A stretch of 54,912 nucleotides of DNA from Planctomycetota bacterium (GTDB lineage: Bacteria > Planctomycetota > JACQVX01). The stretch covers positions 1-54,912 of the forward strand of contig JACQVX010000082.1 of the NCBI GenBank assembly GCA_016209495.1. Direction: 5' to 3'. Shown here piece after piece: positions 35,458-43,850 of this stretch. The position numbers and the translations under genes were made by a program. The stretch's first letter is position 1; the number at the start of each line of letters is the position of its first letter. The notes beneath the pieces were generated by a model. It was not told the origin of the DNA and did no database searches. It worked only from the letters and a program-made list of their open reading frames with translations.

Positions 35458-38139
35458 ATGAGCCACGGCGTCTCGCCCCACTGCATCGATGCGGAGATCG
35501 CCGCGTGGCCCCTCTGGTCCTCCGCTGCCTTCGGGGCGCGCACGACGCACCTCGGTCGGACCAGCCCCGGGGTCCTCGACGCCGGGACCCAGTCGCTCTG
35601 GGACGGGCTGGAGGAATACCTCCGGACGCGCTCCGGTTCCTCCCTCGAGGTCCTCCGCCGCTCTCGAGACGCCGTGTGGTTCGGCGGCGAGACCTCGACC
35701 GAGGTGGGGCTCCACCGGGTCCTCGCCCACCTTGCGAGGGGAGGCGACGCGGACCGACCCGGGAACGGCCTGGTCTTCTATGGGGGGCGGGTCGGGATCG
35801 GGGATTTCCGCGGCCGGGACCCCGCGGAGGCGGCCGAGCGCTGGCGCTGGATCTCCTTCGTCCTGCCCCACGACACCCTGATCGCCGCCTGCGGGGCCTC
35901 CGAGGGCCTCTCCCCGACCGCTGATCGCGTGAGCCTCGCCGGCGGGCCCGTGCAGAACCTCCTCCGCGACTCGACCGGCGTCACAGAGGCCCACCTCCAC
36001 GTGGCGGCCGCGCCCCCCTTCGAGGCCGTCTGGGCGCGCCTGATGGCCCGGATCGGCCACGACGCCCCCCCGAAAGACAAGCTCGAACGCGGGGTCACGA
36101 CGGACATGCCGTTCGACCAGTCCAGGGCCTTCGTCCGCTACCTAGCCCTGGCCGGCCTGGTCCGCCTCGTCCTCGCACGGTTCCTCCAGGCTGAACGGGC
36201 GGGTGCGTGCAGGGACTTCAGCGCCTTCCACAGGTCCGATCTTCGCAGGCTCTGCCAGGACACGGTCCACGCCCGGAGGGTGCGGGGGGCGCTCCGTGCG
36301 ATCCAGGGTGGTGCAAGATTCCTGACGCTCCCCGAGGTGCAGGCGACGTATCGGCAGATGATCCCTACGACCCCGTCGGCCCGACCCCCGGACACGCGCC
36401 GTGACCTCGCCGCCGCCGATCCGCTGGCGGCCGACGGGTTCGGTGGGCGTGGCGTCTTCCCCGAGACGGGTTTCCTCGCGCGGGCGATGGGCTACCTCTA
36501 CGCCTGCGAGCGAAGGGGAAGCGCAGATGGGGCCTTCGAGGCCGTCTTCTGGCAATACGTCCGCGTGCGTTGCCGGACCTTCCGGTTCCTGACCGAGGTC
36601 CCGGGCACGGCCGGCTTCGAGTGGTTCCGGCGGCATTTCTCGAGGGTCGCCGCCTTCAAGATGGGCCTCGACGAGCGGGGACAGGTGTGCGCGGTCCTCG
36701 ACCTGGAGTCGGCGGGGTGCAACCTCCGCTCCCTGGAGGTCCGGATGACGCCGGAGTCCGAGTGGGACAAGGTCCGGAACCAGATCCGGGCCGTGCCGCG
36801 GGCGATGAAGGCCTGGGGCGGCGAGCCAGGTGCCAAAGGGTGTGCCAACCTTCCCGAAGCGGGCGTCGTCTTCCACCTCGTCAAGGACGAGTTCGCGCAC
36901 GAGAAGCAGCAAGTCTCGTTGCACGCCGACCCCAGGAGTTCCGACTGGCGGTTCGGCCGGTTGGCCCAGGCCTGGAGAGCCCAGGCGAATGCCCTTGCAA
37001 CGGCAGTGAGGAAGCACCCCGAGCTCCTCGTGTTCGCGCGGGGTGGAGACGTCTGCAACCTGGAGCTCTCCGTCCCGACCTGGGTCGTTGTCCCCTTCTT
37101 CGAGGGCCTCCGCGAGGCCTCGCGGGAGGCTTCGCGGATGTTGGACCGCCAGGGGGAACGGATCGATCCCTTCCGGTTCACACTGCACGTGGGCGAGGAC
37201 TACCGGCGCCTTGTCGAGGGGCTACGACGGATCCACGAGGCCATCGAGTTCGGCCTGATCCGGGAGGGCGATCGGGTCGGCCACGCGATCGCGCTGGGCG
37301 TCGATCCCGCGGCCTGGGCCTCCGTGCACGGACAGGGGGTACGTCAACCGCGAGAGGAACGGCTCGACGACCTTCTCTGGGAGCTGGACCGCTATGTGTG
37401 CCAGGACGCGAGGGAGCGTGTGGCCGACGCCACAGGTCGCCAGGGGCCGGTCGCCGCCGAAGCCCTTCGGCTCGCCCAGACCATATACGGAGACACGGCC
37501 CCCCTGATCACGGACCTCGTGGATGCGAGGAGGGTGCGCCATGACATGGCCTTCCTTCGTCGGATCGGGTTCCCCGGGCCGCCTGCCCGGTGGCTCCATG
37601 GCGTGCAGGGCGGGGTCGTCGGGCGGCGTGCTCAACGGCTCACCCTCCTCTACCTCACGGATCGTGCCGTCTTCGCCCGAGGACAGGAACCGATCGAGAT
37701 CCGAGTCGAGGACCGGGAGCCGGATATGCTGGCCGCGATGCAACAGCATCTCCGTCGCCGGATGGCGGCGCTGGACGTGACCGTGGAGTGCAACCCATCG
37801 AGCAACCTCCTGATCGGCGGCCTGGGGGGGCTCGACGACCACCCGGTGTTCCGCTTCCAACCCGAGCCCGGCGGTCGTCTACCCGAAGGGCCGGTCGTCC
37901 CGGTGGCTTTCGGGGATGACAACCCGATCACCTTCAACACCTGCCTCCCGGAGGAGTGCGTCCACCTCTACCACGCCCTCGTCCGGCGCGGTGCGGGTGC
38001 GCAGGAGGCGCAAGAATGGCTGGATCGGGTCCAGACGAACGCCTGGCGGGCCCGGTTCACACTCCCGGAGAGTCGCGAAGAGCGGTGGTGGACGCGAGTC
38101 AACCCGGAGCGGCGCGACAAGGCGGGACGTAGGGTATAG
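35458..38139 (+). CDS. rdrB: RADAR adenosine deaminase RdrB
   Basis: RdrB is the large divergent adenosine deaminase of RADAR, reported to form a big shell-like complex with RdrA and to convert adenosine to inosine in RNA or nucleotides during infection. The 893-residue product keeps every catalytic feature of the deaminase superfamily: zinc ligands His179 and His181 (EAHLHVAA), His577 and catalytic Glu580 (LHVGEDY), His609 (DRVGHAIALG), CNPSSN, and Asp820/Asp821 (FGDDNP). The long N-terminal and central insertions are typical of RdrB rather than housekeeping Add. It is in an operon with rdrA. No accessory rdrC/rdrD-like membrane gene follows. Confidence 0.9.
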   Translation: MSHGVSPHCIDAEIAAWPLWSSAAFGARTTHLGRTSPGVLDAGTQSLWDGLEEYLRTRSGSSLEVLRRSRDAVWFGGETSTEVGLHRVLAHLARGGDADRPGNGLVFYGGRVGIGDFRGRDPAEAAERWRWISFVLPHDTLIAACGASEGLSPTADRVSLAGGPVQNLLRDSTGVTEAHLHVAAAPPFEAVWARLMARIGHDAPPKDKLERGVTTDMPFDQSRAFVRYLALAGLVRLVLARFLQAERAGACRDFSAFHRSDLRRLCQDTVHARRVRGALRAIQGGARFLTLPEVQATYRQMIPTTPSARPPDTRRDLAAADPLAADGFGGRGVFPETGFLARAMGYLYACERRGSADGAFEAVFWQYVRVRCRTFRFLTEVPGTAGFEWFRRHFSRVAAFKMGLDERGQVCAVLDLESAGCNLRSLEVRMTPESEWDKVRNQIRAVPRAMKAWGGEPGAKGCANLPEAGVVFHLVKDEFAHEKQQVSLHADPRSSDWRFGRLAQAWRAQANALATAVRKHPELLVFARGGDVCNLELSVPTWVVVPFFEGLREASREASRMLDRQGERIDPFRFTLHVGEDYRRLVEGLRRIHEAIEFGLIREGDRVGHAIALGVDPAAWASVHGQGVRQPREERLDDLLWELDRYVCQDARERVADATGRQGPVAAEALRLAQTIYGDTAPLITDLVDARRVRHDMAFLRRIGFPGPPARWLHGVQGGVVGRRAQRLTLLYLTDRAVFARGQEPIEIRVEDREPDMLAAMQQHLRRRMAALDVTVECNPSSNLLIGGLGGLDDHPVFRFQPEPGGRLPEGPVVPVAFGDDNPITFNTCLPEECVHLYHALVRRGAGAQEAQEWLDRVQTNAWRARFTLPESREERWWTRVNPERRDKAGRRV

Positions 38140-38173
38140 CGTTCGAACAGGGGTTCGCCGGTCTCAGAGCGAG

Positions 38174-38800
38174 GCACGCGATGGCTTCGTTCGTGGCGAC
38201 GCAGGCTTCCCCGACGAGCGCTTCCTCGCGTGTCTGGTTCCACGAGCTCGCCTACCAGGCCAGCTCCTGGAGCCGTGTGCGCCGCATCGTCCTCGTCGTC
38301 CTGGAGCGGCCGGGCCAGCTCTTCCTCGACTCGTTCTACCTCGTCACGAACTGGTCGGCCGAACAGATGCCCGCTGTGGACCTCCTCCAGTTCTACCGCG
38401 AGAGGGGAACCATGGAGGGTCATCTGGGAGAACTCCAGACCGTGCTTGCCTCCGCCCTCTCGTGCACCTCTCGCCCGAAGTCGCGCGTCCGCGGTCGAGT
38501 GCCCAAGCACCGCGAGGTTCCCCGGGACGCCGAGTGGGCGAACGCCGCCCCCTTCCTCCTCTACGCCCTATCCTACAACCTTGCGAACACCGCCCGCCGC
38601 ATCATGAGCCTGGAGGCCCAGGGCCGAGACGGGCCGCCTGGAGCCTCCGCCGCCTGCGGACGGCGCTCCTCGTCGTCGCCGCGCGCCTGGTCATCTCCGC
38701 GCGCCGGGCCACCCTCGTCATGGGCGCGGCGGCGGCGAGCGCCTGGGCCACGTTCTGGCGCGGGCTCCGCCGCCTGCGCCCGATCCTCGACACCGCCTGA
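38174..38800 (+). pseudogene. IS1380-family transposase remnant
   Basis: Pieces of an IS1380-type DDE transposase occur in shifting frames. RGDAGFPDERFLACL (about 38195-38235) is followed in another frame by WFHELAYQASSW, LFLDSFYLVTNWSAEQMP and YRERGTMEGHLGEL. The original frame then returns, with LLVVAARLVISARRATLVMG to the stop at 38800. The first part and an internal part are missing. The copy is non-functional. It lies directly after rdrB. Confidence 0.75.
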
Positions 38801-39035
38801 CCCCGAGACAACTCGAGCGTGGTCCCCGCCCACGGCAGCCGGAGCCGTGGAGGTAAGGGGGCGGTGTACCCGCGATCCGCCGCGGCACCCTCGTGCGCGT
38901 CCACCTCGCCGTCCCGCTCGCTCCGGACGTTCGCGAGCCCGGCGATGAATGACGCGGGTTGAGATCGGAGTTCATGGGCGAAACCGCGGTGGTTGAGGGC
39001 GATGGACCAACCGTCCGATGTTTCTCGCAGAATTC
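38801..39035. other. Non-coding stretch after the IS1380 remnant
   Basis: No gene is convincing here. The ATGAATGACGCGGGTTGAG stretch near 38945 may be the decayed right end of the IS1380 element. A minus-strand open frame crossing the region lacks family resemblance. The region ends at motif copy 3. Confidence 0.4.
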
Positions 39036-39067
39036 TTGTCCGATCAGCCTCGCTCATCCCAATAGGG
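39036..39067 (+). promoter_or_regulatory. Element promoter motif, copy 3 of 3
   Basis: TTGTCC-N12-TCATCCCAATAGGG, nearly identical to copy 2 (the spacers differ at two positions). It is 93 bp upstream of the first gene of the conjugation cluster and on the same strand, so it is the likely promoter of the transfer operon. Confidence 0.75.
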
Positions 39068-39160
39068 GGTGGAGGGACGCAGTGGGCGCGGTCGTGGCGC
39101 CGGTGGCCCTCCAGGAACTGGCCCTGGGCCCGCTCGGGCCGTGGGATGGGAGGAGGTGTT

Positions 39161-39637
39161 ATGGCCAAGGATCGGATCGGCGTCGGCTGGGCGCGCAGCT
39201 ACGACCAGGGGACGAAGTCCTACATCGCAGGGAGCCTGGACCTGGGGGTCTTGGGGGACCTGCCCTTCGCGGTCTTCGAGAACGAGCGCCGGGACGAGGC
39301 GCGCAAGCAGCCGACGCACCGGGTGGTGGTGACGGCCTCGAAGGCGGAGACAGGTGACGAGAAGCAACGCATCTACCTGGGGGCCGGCTGGAGCCGGAAG
39401 GCCCGGGAGGGGGACTCCACCTACATCTACCTGAAGCTGGAGCTGAACAAGCTCGGGGCCATCGGCCTGCCGGGGGTGGACTTCTCTGGCATGACCGAGC
39501 CCGTCGTCGGCCGGCTGGTTTCGGTGGAACCCGGGGGCGAGAACCAGCCGGAATACGTGCTCTACCGGGCCGTGGCCGACCGTGAGAACACGGAGGCCGT
39601 CGCTGTCACCGAGACCGGCACCTTCGAGGCCGAGTAA
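39161..39637 (+). CDS. DUF736-like protein heading the conjugation cluster
   Basis: The 158-residue protein has a near-perfect ribosome site (GGAGGAGGT) before the ATG. The pattern KSYIAGSLDLG, THRVVVTASK and YLGAGWSRKAREGDSTYIYL resembles DUF736 proteins, which are common on integrative elements and plasmids but have no firm function. It is longer than usual DUF736 proteins (about 100 residues) and has an acidic tail. It lies behind motif copy 3 and is separated from the next gene by a strong hairpin. Confidence 0.6.
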   Translation: MAKDRIGVGWARSYDQGTKSYIAGSLDLGVLGDLPFAVFENERRDEARKQPTHRVVVTASKAETGDEKQRIYLGAGWSRKAREGDSTYIYLKLELNKLGAIGLPGVDFSGMTEPVVGRLVSVEPGGENQPEYVLYRAVADRENTEAVAVTETGTFEAE

Positions 39638-39660
39638 CCTCGAAGAGGGAGACTCCTACC

Positions 39661-39706
39661 GGGGGCGGGCGCGGCGACCCCTTCATCGCACCTCCAGCCC
39701 GCCCCC
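39661..39706 (+). terminator. Strong hairpin between the first two transfer genes
   Basis: GGGGGCGGGC (39661-39670) and GCCCGCCCCC (39697-39706) form a perfect 10-bp stem with a 26-base loop. No T-run follows, so it may be an RNA-stability or processing element, or a weak attenuator, rather than a classical terminator. Confidence 0.45.
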
Positions 39707-39733
39707 ACTCACCTTCTGCGTCGGAGAACTGCT

Positions 39734-40609
39734 GTGAAGACACAACATCAACGACTCATCCTCCTGAGCCTGGCCCTCCTGGGGGCCGCCCCGATGGGGG
39801 TGGCCTCGGAGGAGCCTTCAAGGGACAGCTTCGCCGCGGCGGTGGCCACGCTGAAGGCCCAGGCCGCGTTGTCCGAGCCCGATCAGCGCCCGGTGTGCCT
39901 CTACCTGGGGAGCGCGGAGAACCGCTTCTCTCGGGACGTGCTGGGGCGCCCGGAGGTGAAGGAGGCGCTGGCCTCCTTCATCTACGCGCGGGTCTCGCTC
40001 TACGACGAGGTGAGCTACCCCCTGACGGGGGCCACGGTGAGTGGGGAGGACCTGGCGAACCTCCTCGGTGCGCCGGCGGGCTCCATCGTATTCCTGGACG
40101 GGCGCGGGGTCGTCATACCCAACCTGACAACGACACGGCTGACCTTGGGGCACGACCCCGCGCTCTTCAGGGACCTCCTGGACTACGTGGCATCGAGGGA
40201 ATACCGCACGCTCTCCATCCAGGAGCATGCGGTGGTGGCGGGGACGCAGGCCCGCTGGCTCGCCGCGCTGGAGCGCGGAAGGCGGCTCCTGCCGGTGCGG
40301 CGGGTGGGGGCCGAGGAGCTTCGGGGGATTCCGAGACCTGCGGGGCGGGCGTTCGTCCTCACGCGTGACCCGGAGGCGCGGGTCTCTCGGGCGCTCCTCG
40401 GGGAGATAGAGGGGGCGGTGGTGGTCTCCATGGCCGATCCCGTCCCCGGGGAACCCGCGGGGACGCCGTGGCCGGTCGCCTACCTGAGCGTGGCGGACGG
40501 CTTCCTGGAGGTGACTGGGTACGTCCCGGCCCCGCTCCTGGGCGTCTCCGCAGCCGAGGGCTTCATGCCGGCGGACAAGGACCTCCCCATCGGGGAGCTG
40601 GACGGCTAG
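39734..40609 (+). CDS. Exported thioredoxin-fold-like protein of the transfer cluster
   Basis: The 291-residue product starts with a signal peptide (LILLSLALLGAAPMGVAS). The following region (PVCLYLGSAENRFSRDVLG, then SIVFLDGRGVVIPNLTTTRL) resembles a thioredoxin-like fold, but it has a single Cys and no CxxC, so it is not an active oxidoreductase. I do not recognise a specific Tra family. GTG start with GGAGA upstream. It is 2 bp before the VKOR-DsbA gene, so it likely works in the periplasm with the secretion machinery. Confidence 0.65.
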   Translation: MKTQHQRLILLSLALLGAAPMGVASEEPSRDSFAAAVATLKAQAALSEPDQRPVCLYLGSAENRFSRDVLGRPEVKEALASFIYARVSLYDEVSYPLTGATVSGEDLANLLGAPAGSIVFLDGRGVVIPNLTTTRLTLGHDPALFRDLLDYVASREYRTLSIQEHAVVAGTQARWLAALERGRRLLPVRRVGAEELRGIPRPAGRAFVLTRDPEARVSRALLGEIEGAVVVSMADPVPGEPAGTPWPVAYLSVADGFLEVTGYVPAPLLGVSAAEGFMPADKDLPIGELDG

Positions 40610-40611
40610 TC

Positions 40612-41673
40612 ATGCGCGAACGACTCACCCCCTGGTTCCTCCGGGCCGCCCTGGCCCTGGCGCTCTTGGCCTTCGCGGGCGACTTCGGGGCCTGGTCGCT
40701 CTGCGGCTCGGATGTCTGCACCGCGGCCCTCTGGGAGCGCTACCGCTGGATCTTCGGGGTGGTGCCGGTCTCGGGCCTCGCGGTGGTGGCGCTCTACGCG
40801 GTGCACAGTCTGCTCGCGCTGCACCGAGGCGATCCGCAGGTGTACGCGGGCTACGGGAAGGCTGGGGCCTGGCTCTTGGCCGGCTCTGCGGGGGTGGCCC
40901 TCTACCACGTCTACCTCCAGGCGGTGGTCCTGGGCGAGGCCTGCGGACTGTGTCTGGGACTGGCCGGCTGCATCGTGGGCGCCTGGGCCATGCGACGGGA
41001 GGCGCTCTCGGTGCTGCCGGTGGCCTTCCTTGCGATGAACTTCCTCCACCACCATGGCGCGGCGCCAGGGCGGGCGCGCTGGGAGCCGGGACCCATGGTG
41101 ATGACCGCCGAGGCCGAGGAGTCCGAGGTGGAGGGGCGCATCGAGCGCTCGCGGACGCTGGGGCTCGCGGATGCGCCGGCGGTGCTGGAGGTCTTCAGTG
41201 ATCCCACCTGCCCGCACTGTGCGCGCTTCGAGCGCGAGGGGCTCCCGGACCTCGTCCGGCGCTACGTGGAGCCGGGGCGGCTGCGGGTGATCCTGCGGAC
41301 CTTCACGCCGCCGGGGCGCGAGGAGGGCCGGCGCTCGGCGCCCTTCCTGCATGCGGCGGCGCTCGCCGGCCGCACCACGGAAGTGCGTTCGCGGCTCTTC
41401 GACACGCTGGGGGCATGGGAGCCCGAGGGCCTGGGGGAGACGCTCCAGCGGCATCGTGGGGCGATCCTTCAAGTACTGGCCCAAGACGAGGCGCGGGCCC
41501 GGGAGCTGGGCCTCACGGCGACGCCCTCCTTCTCTCTCTCGGCGGGCGAGCATCGCAACGTATTTGTGGGGGCACCGCGGCCGGCCGTGTTCCAGGCGGC
41601 AGTCGAACGGGCGCTGAGCCTGGGGCCGGCCGCGATGGCTTCCCCACAATCACAGGCACACCAAGGGAGGTGA
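40612..41673 (+). CDS. VKOR-DsbA fusion (periplasmic disulfide-forming enzyme)
   Basis: The 353-residue product joins two activities. The N-terminal half (about 10-145) is a four-helix vitamin K epoxide reductase domain with Cys31/Cys36 (LCGSDVC) and the CxxC at 111-114 (ACGLCLG). The C-terminal half (about 165-340) is a DsbA-like thioredoxin domain with active site CPHC at 200-203. VKOR takes electrons from the DsbA partner and passes them to quinone, so this protein could form disulfides alone. The transfer proteins nearby are cysteine-rich (TraU, TraH), so it is probably dedicated to pilus assembly. It overlaps nothing; the pilin gene follows. Confidence 0.85.
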   Translation: MRERLTPWFLRAALALALLAFAGDFGAWSLCGSDVCTAALWERYRWIFGVVPVSGLAVVALYAVHSLLALHRGDPQVYAGYGKAGAWLLAGSAGVALYHVYLQAVVLGEACGLCLGLAGCIVGAWAMRREALSVLPVAFLAMNFLHHHGAAPGRARWEPGPMVMTAEAEESEVEGRIERSRTLGLADAPAVLEVFSDPTCPHCARFEREGLPDLVRRYVEPGRLRVILRTFTPPGREEGRRSAPFLHAAALAGRTTEVRSRLFDTLGAWEPEGLGETLQRHRGAILQVLAQDEARARELGLTATPSFSLSAGEHRNVFVGAPRPAVFQAAVERALSLGPAAMASPQSQAHQGR

Positions 41674-41678
41674 CGGAC

Positions 41679-41984
41679 ATGAAGCGTTGGAGCGTGTTCT
41701 TCGGGCTGACCCTGGTGGCCGTGCTGGTGCTGCCGGCGGCGGCCTTTGCCCAGGCGGGCGGGGGGGCGCCGGCGGCGGACATCGAGCGGGTGGCCTCGCC
41801 CATCCTCGAGACCTTCCTGAACCTCATCTTCTCGTGGGGGTTCAGGCTCGCCGCAGCGGTGGTCTTCCTGGCGGGGGTGGGGCAGTTCCTGCGGCGCCAC
41901 GAAATAGGCCCGGTGGCCGCCTCCACGGCGGTGGCGGCCATCCTGGCCTTCGCGCCGACGTTCCTGAACGCGGTGTTCAAGTAG
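41679..41984 (+). CDS. traA: Conjugative pilin (TraA/VirB2-like)
   Basis: The 101-residue protein has a signal peptide ending near AAAFAQA and two hydrophobic segments (LNLIFSWGFRLAAAVVFLAG, and a second around AASTAVAAILAFAPTFLNA). This is the layout of VirB2/TraA pilins. A GGGAGGTGA ribosome site precedes the ATG. It lies directly before traL, as in F-type clusters. The name rests on position and topology, because pilins diverge fast. Confidence 0.72.
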   Translation: MKRWSVFFGLTLVAVLVLPAAAFAQAGGGAPAADIERVASPILETFLNLIFSWGFRLAAAVVFLAGVGQFLRRHEIGPVAASTAVAAILAFAPTFLNAVFK

Positions 41985-41988
41985 GGCC

Positions 41989-42378
41989 ATGGGGAAGCGA
42001 CGTTGTCTGCGCACGCTGGACGACCCGGTGGAGATCCTGGGCCTGGAGCCGGAGGACTGGCTCGTTCTCATGGTGGTGGGGGCGGTGCTCTTCGTCGCCA
42101 ACGGCATCGTCGCAGTGGCCTTCGTGGTAGCGGGCTTCCTGGCCCTCAGGGCCATCAAGCGCGGGAAGCCGGCAGGCTACCTCTTCTACCTGGCCTACCG
42201 CTCGGGGCTGACGCGCTTGCTGCCGCCCTCAAGGCGGCCGCCGCACCTGCTCGCGCAGCCCTGGCCGTGGCAACGCCCCATGCGAGTGAAGTACTCGGCG
42301 GCGCTGCATGCACCCGCGGTGCCCACCTGGTGGGCGAGCGAGTGCCTCATCGTGGAGCCGGAGGAGGAGCGGGCGTGA
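41989..42378 (+). CDS. traL: TraL-like (VirB3 family) pilus assembly protein
   Basis: The 129-residue membrane protein has the VirB3/TraL layout: short N-terminus (LRTLDDPVEILGLE) followed by two hydrophobic helices (DWLVLMVVGAVLF, IVAVAFVVAGFLALRAI). The length exceeds F TraL (91 residues) by a C-terminal tail. It starts 4 bp after the pilin gene and its stop overlaps the next GTG. Confidence 0.75.
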   Translation: MGKRRCLRTLDDPVEILGLEPEDWLVLMVVGAVLFVANGIVAVAFVVAGFLALRAIKRGKPAGYLFYLAYRSGLTRLLPPSRRPPHLLAQPWPWQRPMRVKYSAALHAPAVPTWWASECLIVEPEEERA

Positions 42379-42560
42379 CGAGGCTCTTCTGGGAGGAGCT
42401 GGCCCGGTGGGAGGAGCGTATCGTGCTCGCGCGCTCGGTCCTGGCGGTCCTCGTGGCCGTGACCGTGCTGCATGGGGGGATAGCGGTGGCGATCCTCTCT
42501 CACCCCCACCCGGTCTACGTCGTGCCGGGGGCCACGGCCCCGGGGGAGGCCAGGCCGTGA
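42375..42560 (+). CDS. Short TraE-like membrane protein
   Basis: The 61-residue product has one transmembrane helix (ARSVLAVLVAVTVLHGGIAV) and ends HPHPVYVVPGATAPGEARP. This matches the segment after the membrane anchor of the adjacent TraE (PPPIYYVPGATAEGRALP). It looks like an isolated, diverged copy of the TraE N-terminus without the periplasmic domain. GTG start overlapping the traL stop; its stop overlaps the traE GTG. It could be a duplication remnant or a small subunit interacting with TraE. Confidence 0.6.
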   Translation: MTRLFWEELARWEERIVLARSVLAVLVAVTVLHGGIAVAILSHPHPVYVVPGATAPGEARP

Positions 42561-43159
42561 GCGGCCCGGTGGAAATGGTGGAGTCGCGCCGCGCTCACCA
42601 CCGCGGACTCGTCCTCGTGGTGCTGGTCCTCGTGGCGGCGGACGCGGTCTTCGCGCTGGGCTACTACCGCGCGCTCACCACGCCGCCGCCCATCTACTAC
42701 GTCCCTGGGGCGACCGCGGAGGGCCGAGCGCTCCCGGATGAGCTGCCCGAGGAGTCCATCCGAGACTTCGCGCTCACCTACCTCGTGGCGGCCCACAACT
42801 TCACCCCCGAGACCCTCTCGCGGGTCAGGGAGGCGGTGGCCTCGCGCCTCGCCCCCGACTTCGTGGCGCGCAGCCGCCGCATCTACGACGAGCTCCAGGA
42901 GCAGGCCCGGACGCTCGACCTCTCGGTTCAGCTTGCGCCCCTCGATCCCCCCGAGGCGAGCGCGGTCCGGCACCTGGGGGATGGCGCCTACGAGGTCCGC
43001 GTGCTTGCGCTCTACCGGACCTACATCCGTAGCTCCCTCAGCCAGGAGGGGCGCTACGAGTACCGGGTGGGCGTGCGCCGGGCGAGCCCGTCGGTCGCGA
43101 ACCCTTACGGGCTCTACGTCTACGACCTGGCCCGGAGCCGCATGGAGGAGACGCCGTGA
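42557..43159 (+). CDS. traE: TraE (VirB8 family) type IV secretion protein
   Basis: The 200-residue protein has an N-terminal membrane anchor (LVLVVLVLVAADAVFALGYY) and a periplasmic VirB8/TraE-type domain. FALTYLVAAHNFTPETLSRV matches the F TraE helix that begins its periplasmic domain. The length equals F TraE (about 188). It lies in the conserved L-E-K-B order. The GTG start overlaps the previous stop and its stop overlaps traK. Confidence 0.82.
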   Translation: MSGPVEMVESRRAHHRGLVLVVLVLVAADAVFALGYYRALTTPPPIYYVPGATAEGRALPDELPEESIRDFALTYLVAAHNFTPETLSRVREAVASRLAPDFVARSRRIYDELQEQARTLDLSVQLAPLDPPEASAVRHLGDGAYEVRVLALYRTYIRSSLSQEGRYEYRVGVRRASPSVANPYGLYVYDLARSRMEETP

Positions 43160-43848
43160 CGCCGAGCATCCTGGTCGCCCTCGTCCTCCTTGCCGCCCCG
43201 GCCCGCGAGGTCGTCTGGGACGGTCGTTCGACCATCGCGCTCAAGGTGCCCGTGGCCCGGCCGGGGGCGAGCCTCACCACCGCTGTGGTCTTCCCCGAGG
43301 AGGCCCTGGCCGATGTCATCGCCGGTTGGGACAAGGAGGCCCTCACGCTGGAGCGGGCCTACGGCCAGCTCTTCCTGAGGCTGCTCAGGGACGACCACCG
43401 GGGGCACCTGGACGTGGTGGGGCAGTCGGGGAGGCTCTACCGGCTCTACCTGGAGCCCGCCGCCCAGGGGGAGCACGACGAGGCCGTCCATATACGGCTC
43501 TCCGAGGATGTGGCCGGCGAGCGCCTGCGCGAGGCCTTGGCCCTGACGCCGCTCGGCCTCATCCGCGCCATGCGCCTGGGACGGGTGCCCCAGGGGGTGG
43601 AGACGGAGGAGGCGACCGAGGAGCTGCCGCCCCTCCACGACGACGGAACGCTGCGCCTCAAAGTCGAGCGGGTCTACCGTGCGGCGCTCCTCACGGGCTA
43701 CGTCCTGGTCCTGGAGAACACGGGCGCGACGCCCTATGAGGTGAACGTCCAGAAGCTCACCCTGCCACGGCTCATGCTCGTGGGGGTGGAGAGCCTCCAT
43801 GTCCCGCCGGGCGAGACCACCCGGCTCTACCTCGTGCAGCACCCGTAG
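43156..43848 (+). CDS. traK: TraK (VirB9-like) outer-membrane core protein
   Basis: TraK forms the outer-membrane core complex with TraB and TraV. The 230-residue product has a short hydrophobic signal (ILVALVLLAAPA), then beta-rich secretin-like N-domain sequence (TIALKVPVARPGASLTTAVV) and a C-terminal beta domain (LTGYVLVLENTGATPYEVNV) that matches the TraK family layout. The length matches F TraK (242). GTG start overlapping the traE stop. Confidence 0.78.
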   Translation: MTPSILVALVLLAAPAREVVWDGRSTIALKVPVARPGASLTTAVVFPEEALADVIAGWDKEALTLERAYGQLFLRLLRDDHRGHLDVVGQSGRLYRLYLEPAAQGEHDEAVHIRLSEDVAGERLREALALTPLGLIRAMRLGRVPQGVETEEATEELPPLHDDGTLRLKVERVYRAALLTGYVLVLENTGATPYEVNVQKLTLPRLMLVGVESLHVPPGETTRLYLVQHP

Positions 43849-43850
43849 CC

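Noticed and set aside
38602..39168. Minus-strand 188-codon frame after rdrB
   Set aside because: It covers the IS1380 remnant, the promoter motif and the transfer leader, has no ribosome site, and shows no domain.
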